Shown: positions 9,475-17,790, counted from the first letter of the stretch. The stretch is DNA of 64,000 bases from Gracilibacillus caseinilyticus (GCF_022919115.1 NZ_CP095072.1:248001-312000), one strand, 5' to 3'. A program made the numbers and translations. Notes: generated from the letters alone by a model not told the origin.

Positions 9475-9744
9475 TTACCAGCTTGCTTTTTTCACACCAG
9501 GCACTTGCCCTTTATGCGCATATACTCTGAATGCGATACGGGACATGTTGAATTTGCGCATATAGCCACGTGGTCTACCTGTCACTTCGCAACGGTTTTT
9601 TAAACGTGTAGGCGAAGAATCCCGTGGTAATTTGCGAAGTGCTTCATAATCTCCCTTTGCTTTTAACTCTCTTCTTAATTCTGCATATTGTAAAACCATT
9701 TGCTGACGTCTTTTCTCTTTAGCTATTTTTGATTTTTTAGCCAT
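9475..9744 (-). CDS. rpsN: 30S ribosomal protein S14, zinc-independent paralogue
   Basis: The 89-residue S14 lacks the CxxC...CxxC zinc ribbon of the short zinc-binding form, having a single cysteine near residue 52, so it is the C-minus type like B. subtilis YhzA (RpsNB). It replaces the zinc-containing S14 in the small subunit when zinc is scarce, freeing zinc and keeping new ribosomes assembling. The conserved C-terminal half ([19 protein letters not shown], then RIAFR) is intact. AAAGGAG precedes the ATG. Two Zur-box-like palindromes stand 61 and 114 bp upstream, consistent with the known Zur control of this paralogue. Confidence 0.96.
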   Translation of the reverse strand: MAKKSKIAKEKRRQQMVLQYAELRRELKAKGDYEALRKLPRDSSPTRLKNRCEVTGRPRGYMRKFNMSRIAFRVYAHKGQVPGVKKASW

Positions 9745-9804
9745 TTTTAATATACTCCTTTCGTTATTAACTATTTTTTAAATTTTTCAAACGCTTCACT
9801 TGTT

Positions 9805-9825
9805 AAATCGTAATTATTACGAATA
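9805..9825 (-). promoter_or_regulatory. Zur box 1 upstream of rpsN
   Basis: The core TCGTAATTATTACGA is a perfect 15-bp palindrome, and 19 of 21 positions fit the Zur consensus. It lies 61 bp upstream of the rpsN start codon. Confidence 0.85.
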
Positions 9826-9857
9826 AAAATCATTATAAATCATCTCGCTCTAAATGT

Positions 9858-9878
9858 AAATAGTAATGATTACGATTT
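9858..9878. promoter_or_regulatory. Zur box 2 upstream of rpsN
   Basis: The site reads AAATAGTAATGATTACG then ATTT, 20 of 21 consensus positions. Its centre is 53 bp from the first box, about five helical turns, so two Zur dimers could bind the same face. It might also touch a divergent promoter, but the next plus-strand gene is 500 bp away. Confidence 0.82.
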
Positions 9879-10375
9879 ACAATATATAGTTTTGTCTCTT
9901 TACTCGTTTTGTTCGATACGCTCCGCTGTCTTCATGCCCCTGGGATATTTCTAGAGACAGGTACAATTTATTCTGATGACTTAATTTAAGATTTTATACA
10001 TAGATGTGGATTGGTGTTTATATCGATAACTCTCTCTAAAGATTACCGACTATATCTGAAGACTGAACATTTAGAGATTATTTTAGTGTGAAGTTTCCTT
10101 ATGTTTAGAAGTTATTCACTTAAACTAATAAGCAGGATTGTTTAAGAAAAAAATCTTTGTAGGGGGATTGGTTTTGGGAACTTTTGTAAATATATTTGTA
10201 TTTTCTGTATTAATTAGTGCTATTCTCTTTTTACTATCTGGAAATCTTTTTTATAATAAAATTCCTTCTTCTTTTGCACCTAAAAGGATACAATCATATC
10301 GGTTCCTCTGTGTCCTTCTTTCTGATAACATGTTACACTCATCTTATAATCAGCTAGAATGGTGAGGGATAAATT
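9879..10375 (+). promoter_or_regulatory. Intergenic region with candidate promoter
   Basis: I see no convincing gene here. A TATAAT hexamer at 10345-10350 with CTGATA 17 bp upstream (10322-10327) could be the promoter of the DHODH-like gene. A small hydrophobic reading frame from a TTG at 10138 lacks a good ribosome site. Confidence 0.4.
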
Positions 10376-12160
10376 ATGCCTGATTGGTCGTATCATACTA
10401 TTTTTAAACCAATACTACATAGGTTATCTAGTTATAAATCCAGGGAATTTATTCATCGTGGAATGAGTCTAGTAGCTTCCGTTCCATTTGGTTCCCATTT
10501 TATTAACTTTTTAGGAAGACACGAAAGCTCCCCAGCACTTTCACAACAACTCGATGGAATCACATTTGCAAATCCTGTAGGGCTTTCTGGAAAAATAGAT
10601 CCATTATTAACAGGAACGAAAGCTTTTACCCATCTTGGTTTTGGGCTCTTGGAGATTGGACCGATTACGTTAGCGCAAAAGGATTCTGCACATTCCCCCT
10701 CGGTTGATACAGAAAATCAATCAATTGAATTCCCAAGCGAGCAAGGATCTATAGGACTTCAAGCAACCGTCAACAAGCTTAAAAGTGTAAAGACGACACA
10801 ACCGATATTTTTAAGGCTGGCAGGAACGGATAGAGAAGTGGAGAAGTTAATACTGACCTTAGACCCCTATGCTGATGGTTTTATTATCGATAATAAGGAA
10901 GAAAGCTTAATTCATCTGACATCCAAGCCAATTTACTGTGCAATTTCCTCTGAACAAGAATTGGAGGAATCCATTTTTGAGTTGCACAGTGGATTTTCAG
11001 GAATTTTAGTGTGTTTCGATGAAAACAAAGTAGACGATTATATTTCGAAGATCAAAAATATAAAGCATTGCGGCTATTCCAAAACAATCATTACCTCAGG
11101 TGGCATTACAGAGCCGCAGCATGCGTTAGACGTAATAGAAGCTGGTGCTAATCTAGTGTTGTTAGCAGGTGATTATGTCTTCTCGGGTCCAGGATTAACA
11201 AAACGCATCAATGAAGCAATGTTATCCAAAGAAGAGCTACCGACCGAGCAGCAAAAAGGCTGGCGGGCCTATTGGCTATTCGGTCTATTTATATGTATAG
11301 GTGGATTATTAGCTTTATTATTTAGCGTTACTTGGATCATACTGCCTTACGATGAAGCATTTCTAGGAGTGAAAAAAATAGAGATTTTTCAGTTCAATAA
11401 GCGAATAATGTTGTTTATGGCCCATGATAGAATGACGCTTGCTGGCACAATGATCTCAGGTGGGATCATCTATATGAATTTAGCGAAACACGGGATAAGG
11501 CATGGAATGAAGTGGGCAAAACAAGCTACCGATGCAGCTGCCATTTTAGGATTTTTGGGAATTTTTTCATTTATTGGATTTGGCTATTTTGATTGGCTAC
11601 ATCTTTTGTTTTGGCTTGTATTACTACCTTTTTATATGAGAGGATTCTTTTCTACAAGAGGTATTTCGGGAACACCTACTTCAAATAATAGAAGAAATCA
11701 CCGAATTTGGAAACGGTCTGTATGGGGGCAATTTCTATTTGTTATATTGGGATTTTCTTTCATACTTGGTGGTATTGTTATATCGCTTTACGGTGTTACT
11801 TCCGTATTTGTTCCAACCGATCTTCTATATATATGTATGTCACCAGAACAATTACAATCTTTCAATGACAGACTGATTCCAGTTATTGCACATGACCGGG
11901 CTGGATTTGGAAGTGCTTTACTAAGTGTGGGACTCCTTGTATTAATGTTGTCACTTTGGGGCTTTCATCAAGGAAATAAGTGGATGTGGTGGACTTATTT
12001 AGTAGGGGGGTTACCTGCATTTATTACAGCAATATCCATCCACATTGCGATTGGCTATACAACATTTATTCATTTACTTCCTGCCTATTTTGCTATTTTG
12101 CTTTATACCGGAGGACTTGTCACGACCTATTCATTTTTTCATAAAGGGAATGAAGAATAA
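10376..12160 (+). CDS. Dihydroorotate dehydrogenase-like domain fused to a duplicated membrane region
   Basis: A 594-residue two-part protein. Residues 60-285 resemble class 2 dihydroorotate dehydrogenase: GITFANPVGLSGKID and LGFGLLEIGPIT at the start, and TSGGITEPQHALDVIEAGA with GPGL near 240-274 at the end. The central NxSxPNT-type catalytic loop is not visible, so enzymatic activity is doubtful. From about 298 to 585 there are about eight membrane segments in two homologous modules. Each has FNxR(I/L) then AHDR (349-352 and 505-508), a glycine-rich helix, GxKW, and a final FxHLL-type helix. The spacing of 156 residues shows internal duplication. RBS is GGTGAGGG. No pathway context; function unknown. 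Confidence 0.7.
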   Translation: MPDWSYHTIFKPILHRLSSYKSREFIHRGMSLVASVPFGSHFINFLGRHESSPALSQQLDGITFANPVGLSGKIDPLLTGTKAFTHLGFGLLEIGPITLAQKDSAHSPSVDTENQSIEFPSEQGSIGLQATVNKLKSVKTTQPIFLRLAGTDREVEKLILTLDPYADGFIIDNKEESLIHLTSKPIYCAISSEQELEESIFELHSGFSGILVCFDENKVDDYISKIKNIKHCGYSKTIITSGGITEPQHALDVIEAGANLVLLAGDYVFSGPGLTKRINEAMLSKEELPTEQQKGWRAYWLFGLFICIGGLLALLFSVTWIILPYDEAFLGVKKIEIFQFNKRIMLFMAHDRMTLAGTMISGGIIYMNLAKHGIRHGMKWAKQATDAAAILGFLGIFSFIGFGYFDWLHLLFWLVLLPFYMRGFFSTRGISGTPTSNNRRNHRIWKRSVWGQFLFVILGFSFILGGIVISLYGVTSVFVPTDLLYICMSPEQLQSFNDRLIPVIAHDRAGFGSALLSVGLLVLMLSLWGFHQGNKWMWWTYLVGGLPAFITAISIHIAIGYTTFIHLLPAYFAILLYTGGLVTTYSFFHKGNEE

Positions 12161-12323
12161 TAGCAGAGGGGTCTCTTGCTTTCAATAGTGAAACGTAAGC
12201 GTCATCCTTGTTCATACTTAATTGAAGTATTTATTTATGAATGGTTAAAAGAAGACAGAGCTACGCTGTCTTCTTAAATATCTTTAGTTTTAGACCGTCA
12301 ACAGTTTCTGCTTAATATTTCTG

Positions 12324-12535
12324 CTATAAACGTAGTCTGTCTAGCATATAACCCTCAACTAATTCGATATTCTTTTTGTTCTTAATATAGTTCTTTATTT
12401 GCTGTTTAATATTTGGTATCAGTAAAATGGAATCTAATTCTTCTAGAGGGATCCAATTTACAACCGATTGATGAAGATCCGGATATTGTAGTAATCGTGG
12501 TACGGAGTTTTCTTTATCAATCCTTTTAAAAAGTA
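12324..12535 (-). pseudogene. C-terminal remnant of a NUDIX hydrolase
   Basis: One open frame without start encodes about 70 residues including NSVPRLLQYPDLHQSVVNW and IPLEELDSILL, ending at the TAG 12324-12326. The pattern is that of a NUDIX C-terminus; the Nudix box itself is absent. It overlaps the end of the DUF3892 gene, so a deletion probably removed the front part. Confidence 0.5.
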
Positions 12536-12840
12536 TCTAATTGATCTAGATTATTTTCTTTAATACCGTCAGGTTCACTACGGATAATGTCTCGACCATA
12601 CTTATGAAATACGTCAACATGCTCCAATTTTCCTGCTTTTGCTTCATCAATTGCGGTTACGTAGTCTAACTCTCTGCTACTATTCGTTTTAAATGCAATA
12701 ATATCGCCCTCATCATTTTTTCGAACAGCAACAATTTGTTCTTTTCCAAGCTCTCCTGATGCTGGCACTTCCTGCTGAGCTTGTTCCTCCCCTTGCTGTT
12801 TATAATCTTGAAATATTTTCTCGAATTCTTGATTGTCCAT
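12526..12840 (-). CDS. DUF3892 domain protein
   Basis: Small acidic cytosolic protein, 104 residues. After a charged Gln/Glu-rich N-terminus (1-30), residues 35-104 show the DUF3892 pattern: IVAVRKNDEGDIIAFK, ELDYVTAIDEAKAG, VDVFHKYGRDIIRSEPDG and NNLDQL. Members are common in Bacillaceae, and their function is unknown. AGGAGGTG stands upstream of the ATG. It is alone in its unit, divergent from the helicase gene. Confidence 0.8.
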   Translation of the reverse strand: MDNQEFEKIFQDYKQQGEEQAQQEVPASGELGKEQIVAVRKNDEGDIIAFKTNSSRELDYVTAIDEAKAGKLEHVDVFHKYGRDIIRSEPDGIKENNLDQLDTF

Positions 12841-13033
12841 ATTCTACACCTCCTGAACATACATTTAGTTTATAACGAAGGGAAATTTTTATGTGTAATC
12901 TCTCCCCCAGCTTATGGAGAGCACATAATCGATTTAATTTATCGCAAAATAATGGTGCAGGTTGACGTATATAGTAATCCGCATTACTCTGAATAAAGAT
13001 GTACGAATTGAAGCATTAAAAGGAGCATTAAAA

Positions 13034-14182
13034 ATGAATAAAACCCAATCATTAAATGAAGTATTACCTGACCTGAAACCATTTCTTCAAACCACATGGG
13101 ATAAATCCGGATATGAAAAGCTAACAGCCATTCAACTACATACGGCCCGTTTTATAATCAACGGAAAAGATATCATTGCTGAGTCACCAACAGGCAGCGG
13201 TAAAACGCTAGCTTACCTTTTACCGCTTTTGCAACAAATCGACCCAACTCAAAAAAATACCCAAGTTGTTATCTTAGCATCATCCCATGAACTAGTGATG
13301 CAAATAAATCAAGAAGTTCAGGAGTGGTCAAGGGATAGTGGAATTGGAAGTGCTACACTGATTGGTGGAGCAAACGTAAAACGACAAATTGAAAAGTTGA
13401 AAAAGAAACCGCAAATCGTAATTGGAACACCAGGAAGAATGAACGAACTAATTAACCAGAAAAAATTAAAGATGCATCAAGTAAAAACGATTGTATTGGA
13501 TGAAGCTGATCAACTGTTAGTACCCGAACATATATCTACTATCGATAAAGCTGTGAAAAGTACCTTGAGTGACCGGCAAGTACTCGTCTTTTCGGCAACT
13601 CTACCTAAAACAGTACAATCAAAGGCAGAAGAACTAATGAACAATCCTGAAATAATTCGAGTAGGCAAAGAAGATGATGATCGACCAAATGTAGAGTACA
13701 TGTATCTTGTTAGTGAAGCGAGAGATAAGATTGAACCGCTACGAAAGCTGGTACGAAATCATGAAATGAAAGCACTTGTTTTCGTCAAAGACATTACAAC
13801 GCTTTCGGTACTGGCAGAAAAACTAGATTATATGGGAATCCATGCAGGAGTTTTACATAGTGACTCCAACAAGCAAGAACGCGCTAAAGCAATTAAAGAA
13901 TTTCGCGAAGGAAAATCTGAACTACTACTAGCTTCAGATGTTGCTGCAAGAGGATTAGATATTCCTGATTTAACCCATGTTATTCATATGGACTTGCCTA
14001 AAGATACGACACAATTTGTTCATCGCTCCGGAAGAACTGGGCGGTTAGGTTCTGACTCAGGAACCGTTGTAGCCATTGTCACGGAGAGTGAGGAAAGACA
14101 ACTGCAGAAGTTTAGTCGCCAATTAAATTTAACTGTTTCAAAGAAAATCTTATTCAAAGGAAAATTAGTTAATTCAAAATAA
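13034..14182 (+). CDS. DEAD-box RNA helicase (YfmL-like)
   Basis: ATP-dependent RNA helicase of 382 residues with a complete DEAD core and little extension, as in B. subtilis YfmL, which aids ribosome assembly and cold growth. Motifs in order: Q motif near 27-38, ESPTGSGKT (motif I, 50-58), LGG-like IGGAN, TPGR, LDEADQ (motif II), FSATLP (motif III), and the C-terminal VHRSGRTGR (motif VI). The ATG at 13034 has AGGAG eight bases upstream; an upstream in-frame extension to 12962 is poorly supported. A strong palindrome follows the stop and is shared with a structured repeat. Confidence 0.9.
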   Translation: MNKTQSLNEVLPDLKPFLQTTWDKSGYEKLTAIQLHTARFIINGKDIIAESPTGSGKTLAYLLPLLQQIDPTQKNTQVVILASSHELVMQINQEVQEWSRDSGIGSATLIGGANVKRQIEKLKKKPQIVIGTPGRMNELINQKKLKMHQVKTIVLDEADQLLVPEHISTIDKAVKSTLSDRQVLVFSATLPKTVQSKAEELMNNPEIIRVGKEDDDRPNVEYMYLVSEARDKIEPLRKLVRNHEMKALVFVKDITTLSVLAEKLDYMGIHAGVLHSDSNKQERAKAIKEFREGKSELLLASDVAARGLDIPDLTHVIHMDLPKDTTQFVHRSGRTGRLGSDSGTVVAIVTESEERQLQKFSRQLNLTVSKKILFKGKLVNSK

Positions 14183-14193
14183 AGTGAGACTTT

Positions 14194-14334
14194 GATCAGT
14201 GGGGGTTTTTGCCCCCCACTGATCATTAGCGAAACTTATCAGGGTGTTAGCGTCTGTTTACTCCCACTTAGCTTCTTTGTGATACTTGAAGTGGGAGTCT
14301 TACAGACGGTTAGCACCGTGATAAAGTGAAACTC
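14194..14334 (+). repeat. Structured intergenic repeat, copy B
   Basis: Starts with a perfect palindrome (GATCAGTGGGGG, TTTTTG loop, complement, 14194-14224), then an extended hairpin: TATCA...TGATA, GTGTTAGC with GTTAGCAC, GTCTGT with ACAGAC, and CTCCCACTT with AAGTGGGAG. The nested pairs make one long stem of about 95 nt. The palindrome may also end helicase transcripts. Copy A is at 9321-9454. The layout recalls IS200/IS605-derived ends (inference). Confidence 0.65.
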
Positions 14335-14726
14335 TTGTTATTTTTCTAACACATGTCTATAATACCTCTAAAATGTTAAAACTCCTTCCTTCACGGGCGG
14401 TCACCTGTTGTAGTCAAAATTAAATCTTATCTTTTTTATTTTCAAACATACCTTTCTCTTCACGGGGGAGGTGATGCTGTAGAGGGGATAATGAGTAGGC
14501 TTCACAGGATATATTGCTCGCTTGACGGGATAAGTCATTCTTTCCCGCCAAACAGAGTAGGTATCCCGTGAAGCAAGAGAGTTATCAGTAAATAAAGCTT
14601 TATAAAAGCCTTTGGATGAACTTGGCTATTTGTAATGCACGACACCATTGCTAGCAATATAGTTAGTTGGAAAATTGAAATAGTATTGATATAATTCATA
14701 CAAATCTATAATAAGGTGGGGTTGTT
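14335..14726. other. Intergenic region without recognised gene
   Basis: Contains scattered inverted pieces such as TTCACGGG and CCCGTGAA and a GGCGGGAAAG-type arm, but no open frame or clear terminator that I can support. Confidence 0.4.
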
Positions 14727-15257
14727 ATGACTACAATTGCGTCAATTGTTCAAACGTTAGAAGACAGGAAATCGCTTCCACCTCTTTGTCCAGAGGAAAC
14801 GTGGAAGCCCGAATTATCAAAGGAGATTAATGATTTATCCGAGGAAGAAATCACGGGAAAAACTGCTCCTTCAAGCCTTACTATCCTTGCAACTCGTTCT
14901 GGCTTATTGCTATGGAACGACGATCTTTACGCTTCACATGCGATTTCACAAAATATTTCAGAACCAATCGGTAGCTATTGGCACGGGATTATGCACCGAC
15001 GAGAAGGTGACTTTGGCAACTCAAAGTATTGGTTTAGTAAGGTTGGCGACTCCCCAATTTTTGAAGAGTTGTATGAACAAGGTAAGAAAATCTATCCAAA
15101 AATAAAGGAATGGAAACAATGGAATCCTTCTCTTTTTATCGATGAGGTAGAAGAAGTAACGTCCAAAGGCGAAGAAGATACACAACGTGGCAAGCAATTA
15201 CGACAGCTACAAGCACTAGAAATATCATTGTTATTACAATATAGCTTGCACCAGTAA
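14727..15257 (+). CDS. Conserved hypothetical protein
   Basis: A 176-residue soluble protein with a good AAGGTGGGG site before its ATG. I do not recognise a named family, but the stretch IGSYWHGIMHRREGDF followed by NSKYWFSKVG near residues 86-110 looks highly conserved, with His, Arg, Glu and Asp positions that could form an active or metal site. The N-terminal third includes ATRSGLLLWNDDL; the C-terminus is helical and charged. No signal peptide or membrane segment is seen. It is monocistronic, with a hairpin 20 bp after the stop. Confidence 0.7.
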   Translation: MTTIASIVQTLEDRKSLPPLCPEETWKPELSKEINDLSEEEITGKTAPSSLTILATRSGLLLWNDDLYASHAISQNISEPIGSYWHGIMHRREGDFGNSKYWFSKVGDSPIFEELYEQGKKIYPKIKEWKQWNPSLFIDEVEEVTSKGEEDTQRGKQLRQLQALEISLLLQYSLHQ

Positions 15258-15277
15258 CAAATGAGATAAGGTACCAG

Positions 15278-15313
15278 GGCACCATATATGGACAAATGTC
15301 TTTTTATGGTGCC
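15278..15313. terminator. Hairpin after the conserved hypothetical gene
   Basis: GGCACCATA (15278-15286) pairs with TATGGTGCC (15305-15313). The loop holds a T-run, and the stem is followed by TGACCCC, a repeat motif common in Bacillus intergenic DNA, so termination is probable but not certain. Confidence 0.5.
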
Positions 15314-15340
15314 TGACCCCTTAAACATAACCTCTTTGCA

Positions 15341-15904
15341 TTATTCTTCTTTTAACATTGAATACTTGCTATAAGCTTTATAATAACTTCTACCAAAAAG
15401 AACTACCATAAGTGCGGGAAGTAACTTCAAGAGGACAAATGGAGTTTCAAATAACAATGCCTTCCAAAATAATGCACCTTCCATACTCCAAAGACCTTCA
15501 TGGTATAATTCAGAATCACTATACAACATAAAACAATATGCCAAACACAGCGTACCCAACCAAAATGAATAACCCATTAATCTTTTATAATAATTACCCC
15601 TTGATTGACGATCCGAGAAGATTTCATTTTGATTATCATCTTCTTTTTGCCAATACCTTATTCCAAGACAGGTCCCCTTTATATAGTTCCAACCGAAATC
15701 CTCATATATCCCTTTGTATTCAACGATCTTTTTCTTGGGTAAATAATCTTGATAATCAAGTCTCATAACATATCTCTTGTCAGTTTTTTCGAAAGTGTAT
15801 ATTCCTAATCCACTAATATTTGTACAGCGATAGCCTTTTTGTAATTGCTCGTTCAGCCATTGCTCTTCTTTTTCAATATTAAAAAATACTTTAAACCTCT
15901 TCAT
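15341..15904 (-). CDS. DUF2812 membrane protein
   Basis: A 187-residue protein. The N-terminal cytosolic domain begins MKRFKVFFNIEKEEQWLNEQ and continues with GYRCTNISGLGIYTFEKT and YRLDYQ-like RLDYQDY, the DUF2812 pattern. Two membrane helices lie near residues 119-137 and 155-175. The start at 15904 is chosen because AAGGAGG lies at the right distance; the frame extends back to 15922. Its start overlaps the end of the PadR gene. PadR-DUF2812 pairs are frequent in Firmicutes and probably form a small autoregulated membrane-stress unit. Confidence 0.8.
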   Translation of the reverse strand: MKRFKVFFNIEKEEQWLNEQLQKGYRCTNISGLGIYTFEKTDKRYVMRLDYQDYLPKKKIVEYKGIYEDFGWNYIKGTCLGIRYWQKEDDNQNEIFSDRQSRGNYYKRLMGYSFWLGTLCLAYCFMLYSDSELYHEGLWSMEGALFWKALLFETPFVLLKLLPALMVVLFGRSYYKAYSKYSMLKEE

Positions 15905-16208
15905 TTGATTCGCCTCCTTCATACAAGGATAAAATGTGCAATAGTCTTTCTTGTTCCATCTTCAAAATGGCGCTTCCTTCTGTCGTTATCATATAAATTT
16001 TTCTTCGACCTGAATTTCCAACAGGTTCAATCCAACCATGTTTATTCAAGTTTTCAATAGCACCGTATAATGTACCAGCCGCTAAAATAACGGAACCATT
16101 GCTTATTTCTTCAATCTTCTGCATTACTGCATATCCGTGGAGTGGCTCACGTAGAGCTAATAAAATATAATGCATGGTTTCAGACAACGGCAATAATTTG
16201 TGTTTCAT
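15891..16208 (-). CDS. PadR family transcriptional regulator
   Basis: DNA-binding regulator of 105 residues. The winged-helix region includes ETMHYILLALREPLHGYAVMQKIEE, AAGTLYGAIENLNKHGWIEP and RRKIYMITTEG, the standard PadR signatures, followed by a short C-terminal dimerisation helix. It overlaps the DUF2812 gene by 14 bp, so the two are one operon. A perfect palindrome and related half-sites upstream (16230-16278) are the likely operator, implying autorepression. Confidence 0.9.
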   Translation of the reverse strand: MKHKLLPLSETMHYILLALREPLHGYAVMQKIEEISNGSVILAAGTLYGAIENLNKHGWIEPVGNSGRRKIYMITTEGSAILKMEQERLLHILSLYEGGESNEEV

Positions 16209-16261
16209 TCTCTCATCCTCTATTCAGTTTAACTATACATTTCAACTTTATAGTAAATATA

Positions 16262-16278
16262 ATACAGTTCAACTGTAT
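16262..16278. promoter_or_regulatory. Probable PadR operator
   Basis: ATACAGTT, C, AACTGTAT is a perfect 17-bp palindrome 54 bp upstream of the PadR start. A degenerate second copy, ACTATACATTT with its TATAGT partner, lies at about 16231-16254. PadR proteins usually bind such ATAC...GTAT palindromes. Confidence 0.6.
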
Positions 16279-16350
16279 AGTCAACAGCATTGTTAAAATT
16301 CATCGAAGGAAATTAAAGTACCTTTATAATTAGGCAAAAAAATCAATCTA

Positions 16351-16389
16351 AAAAAGTCGATTTCCCAACGCAAAGGAAATCGACTTTTT
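16351..16389. terminator. Bidirectional terminator-like hairpin
   Basis: AAAAAGTCGATTTCC pairs perfectly with GGAAATCGACTTTTT, with T-runs on both strands. It would end the NAD(P)H oxidoreductase transcript reading leftwards. The rest of 16390-16635 holds nothing I recognise. Confidence 0.75.
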
Positions 16390-16635
16390 GCCTACTCTTA
16401 TCAATTTAGATTGCCCAATTGTTGAACACAGCTGAAACACCGTTATGCAATACGGAGGAGGGGGCTGACCCTTTCCAACTAGTAAAGCAGGAACCTGTCA
16501 AGTTACTGCTTTTCTCTTCAACACTTTCTCCACTACATTTTCTACATGTGGCTTGATAGTAAGATGATACTGTTATCCATAAATATTATTCTTGCGTGTG
16601 GCCCTCTACAATCACTAATTACTAGCAGTTGATTA

Positions 16636-17238
16636 TTATGATGTTAAGCTATGGATATTCAACTTTTGAAAATACCTATATACTTTGTTTATTTTTTTCT
16701 GATGTTTCCCCTTTGAATTTTCCATATTCCCAAACTCAAAAAACTTTACCTTTTTAATGCCTACGTATTGGAATAATGCTTTACGCATTAAAACTTTATG
16801 AGCATTATTTAGCCAAAACAATGGATAAAAGGTTGGACCTTTCATTACAGAAATACATACGACTGATTTATCCTTCAACAAACCATCTGGTAACAACTTA
16901 CCGTTATCTTTGTAGGCAAATCCTGATGCAAACATTTTATCAATATACCCCATTAACATAGCAGGAGGCCTCCCCCACCAGATAGGATAAATAAAGATAA
17001 TCTTTTCAGCCCACGATAGTTGATCCCGATATTTTTCTAATTCTGGATCTTGATACATATCTCTTCTCTTCTTTTTCTCCCCAAATTCAAGGACCGGATT
17101 AAATTTTTCTTCATATAAATCTAAAACTTGAACATTTTGTATAACATGATTTTCCTCACACCCTCGAAGTACCCCTTGTAAAAAGGCGTAGCTCAAGCTT
17201 TGATGATTTGGATGGGTAAAAACAATTAAAACATTCAC
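16636..17238 (-). CDS. NAD(P)H-dependent oxidoreductase, flavodoxin fold (NQO1/YwrO/KefF type)
   Basis: A 200-residue FMN/FAD-binding quinone reductase-like enzyme. It begins NVLIVFTHPNHQSLSYAF (phosphate-binding loop), and IFIYPIWWGRPPAMLMGYIDKM near 85-107 is the family signature, with FASGFAY following. The GTG at 17238 is preferred, with GAGGTG eight bases upstream; the frame extends to 17253. The gene is divergent from a MarR regulator and shares a palindromic intergenic region with it, which is the classic arrangement for inducible reductases of reactive electrophiles or quinones (inference). Confidence 0.85.
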   Translation of the reverse strand: MNVLIVFTHPNHQSLSYAFLQGVLRGCEENHVIQNVQVLDLYEEKFNPVLEFGEKKKRRDMYQDPELEKYRDQLSWAEKIIFIYPIWWGRPPAMLMGYIDKMFASGFAYKDNGKLLPDGLLKDKSVVCISVMKGPTFYPLFWLNNAHKVLMRKALFQYVGIKKVKFFEFGNMENSKGKHQKKINKVYRYFQKLNIHSLTS

Positions 17239-17252
17239 TATTAAACACCTCA

Positions 17253-17315
17253 TTAGTTATCATTTGATAACTAAACACTAACACTCACCCATTTTAGTTG
17301 TCAATTGATAATTGT
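17253..17315. promoter_or_regulatory. MarR operators in the divergent promoter region
   Basis: TTAGTTATCA, TT and TGATAACTAA (17253-17274) form a perfect 22-bp palindrome. A second, imperfect copy with TTAGTTGTCA and TGATAAT lies at 17294-17315. Both lie between the oxidoreductase and MarR genes, so one regulator could repress both. Confidence 0.7.
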
Positions 17316-17358
17316 TTTTTGATAATATATTTGATACTTTGTAAATGAGGTGATTGAT

Positions 17359-17790
17359 ATGGACAAGGGTAAGCTTTTCCATCAGTTTGTTCGATTTACT
17401 ACATCTGTACATCAAATGACAAACGATATGACAAAAGAAATCAAAATTGAAAACATTACTACCGTTCAATACAAAATATTAGAATTCATTACAGTTAGCC
17501 AACCAGTAACTCTTAGTGAAATAAGTGAATGCTTGCATTTATCTTTACCTAATTCTAGCCGTGAGTTAAAGAAACTAATTGAAAACCAATTATGCGAAAA
17601 AATTATTGATTCGAATGATCGTCGTAAATTTGACATTCGTCTCACCGAAAATGGAACAGAGCTAATGAATAAAGTATTTCAACAGCTTGAATTAACATTT
17701 CAAGAGCGAATTAACAATTTAACAGAGCCTGAACTAAAAGAAATTGAAGAGGCAATCCAAATTTTACAAACTAAATTTTTGCATAGATGA
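17359..17790 (+). CDS. MarR family transcriptional regulator
   Basis: A 143-residue winged-helix repressor. The DNA-binding region spans about residues 35-100: TTVQYKILEFI, TLSEISECLHLSLPNSSRELKKLIEN, and the wing DSNDRRKFDIRLTENG. Flanking helices provide the dimer interface. GAGGTG precedes the ATG at 17359. It is divergent from the flavodoxin-fold reductase and is probably its repressor, sensing an electrophile or phenolic ligand (inference from arrangement). Confidence 0.88.
   Translation: MDKGKLFHQFVRFTTSVHQMTNDMTKEIKIENITTVQYKILEFITVSQPVTLSEISECLHLSLPNSSRELKKLIENQLCEKIIDSNDRRKFDIRLTENGTELMNKVFQQLELTFQERINNLTEPELKEIEEAIQILQTKFLHR

Noticed and set aside
10138..10365. 75-codon hydrophobic ORF
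   Set aside because: It needs a TTG start with no good ribosome site, its C-terminal half has no protein-like pattern, and it covers the likely promoter of the next gene.
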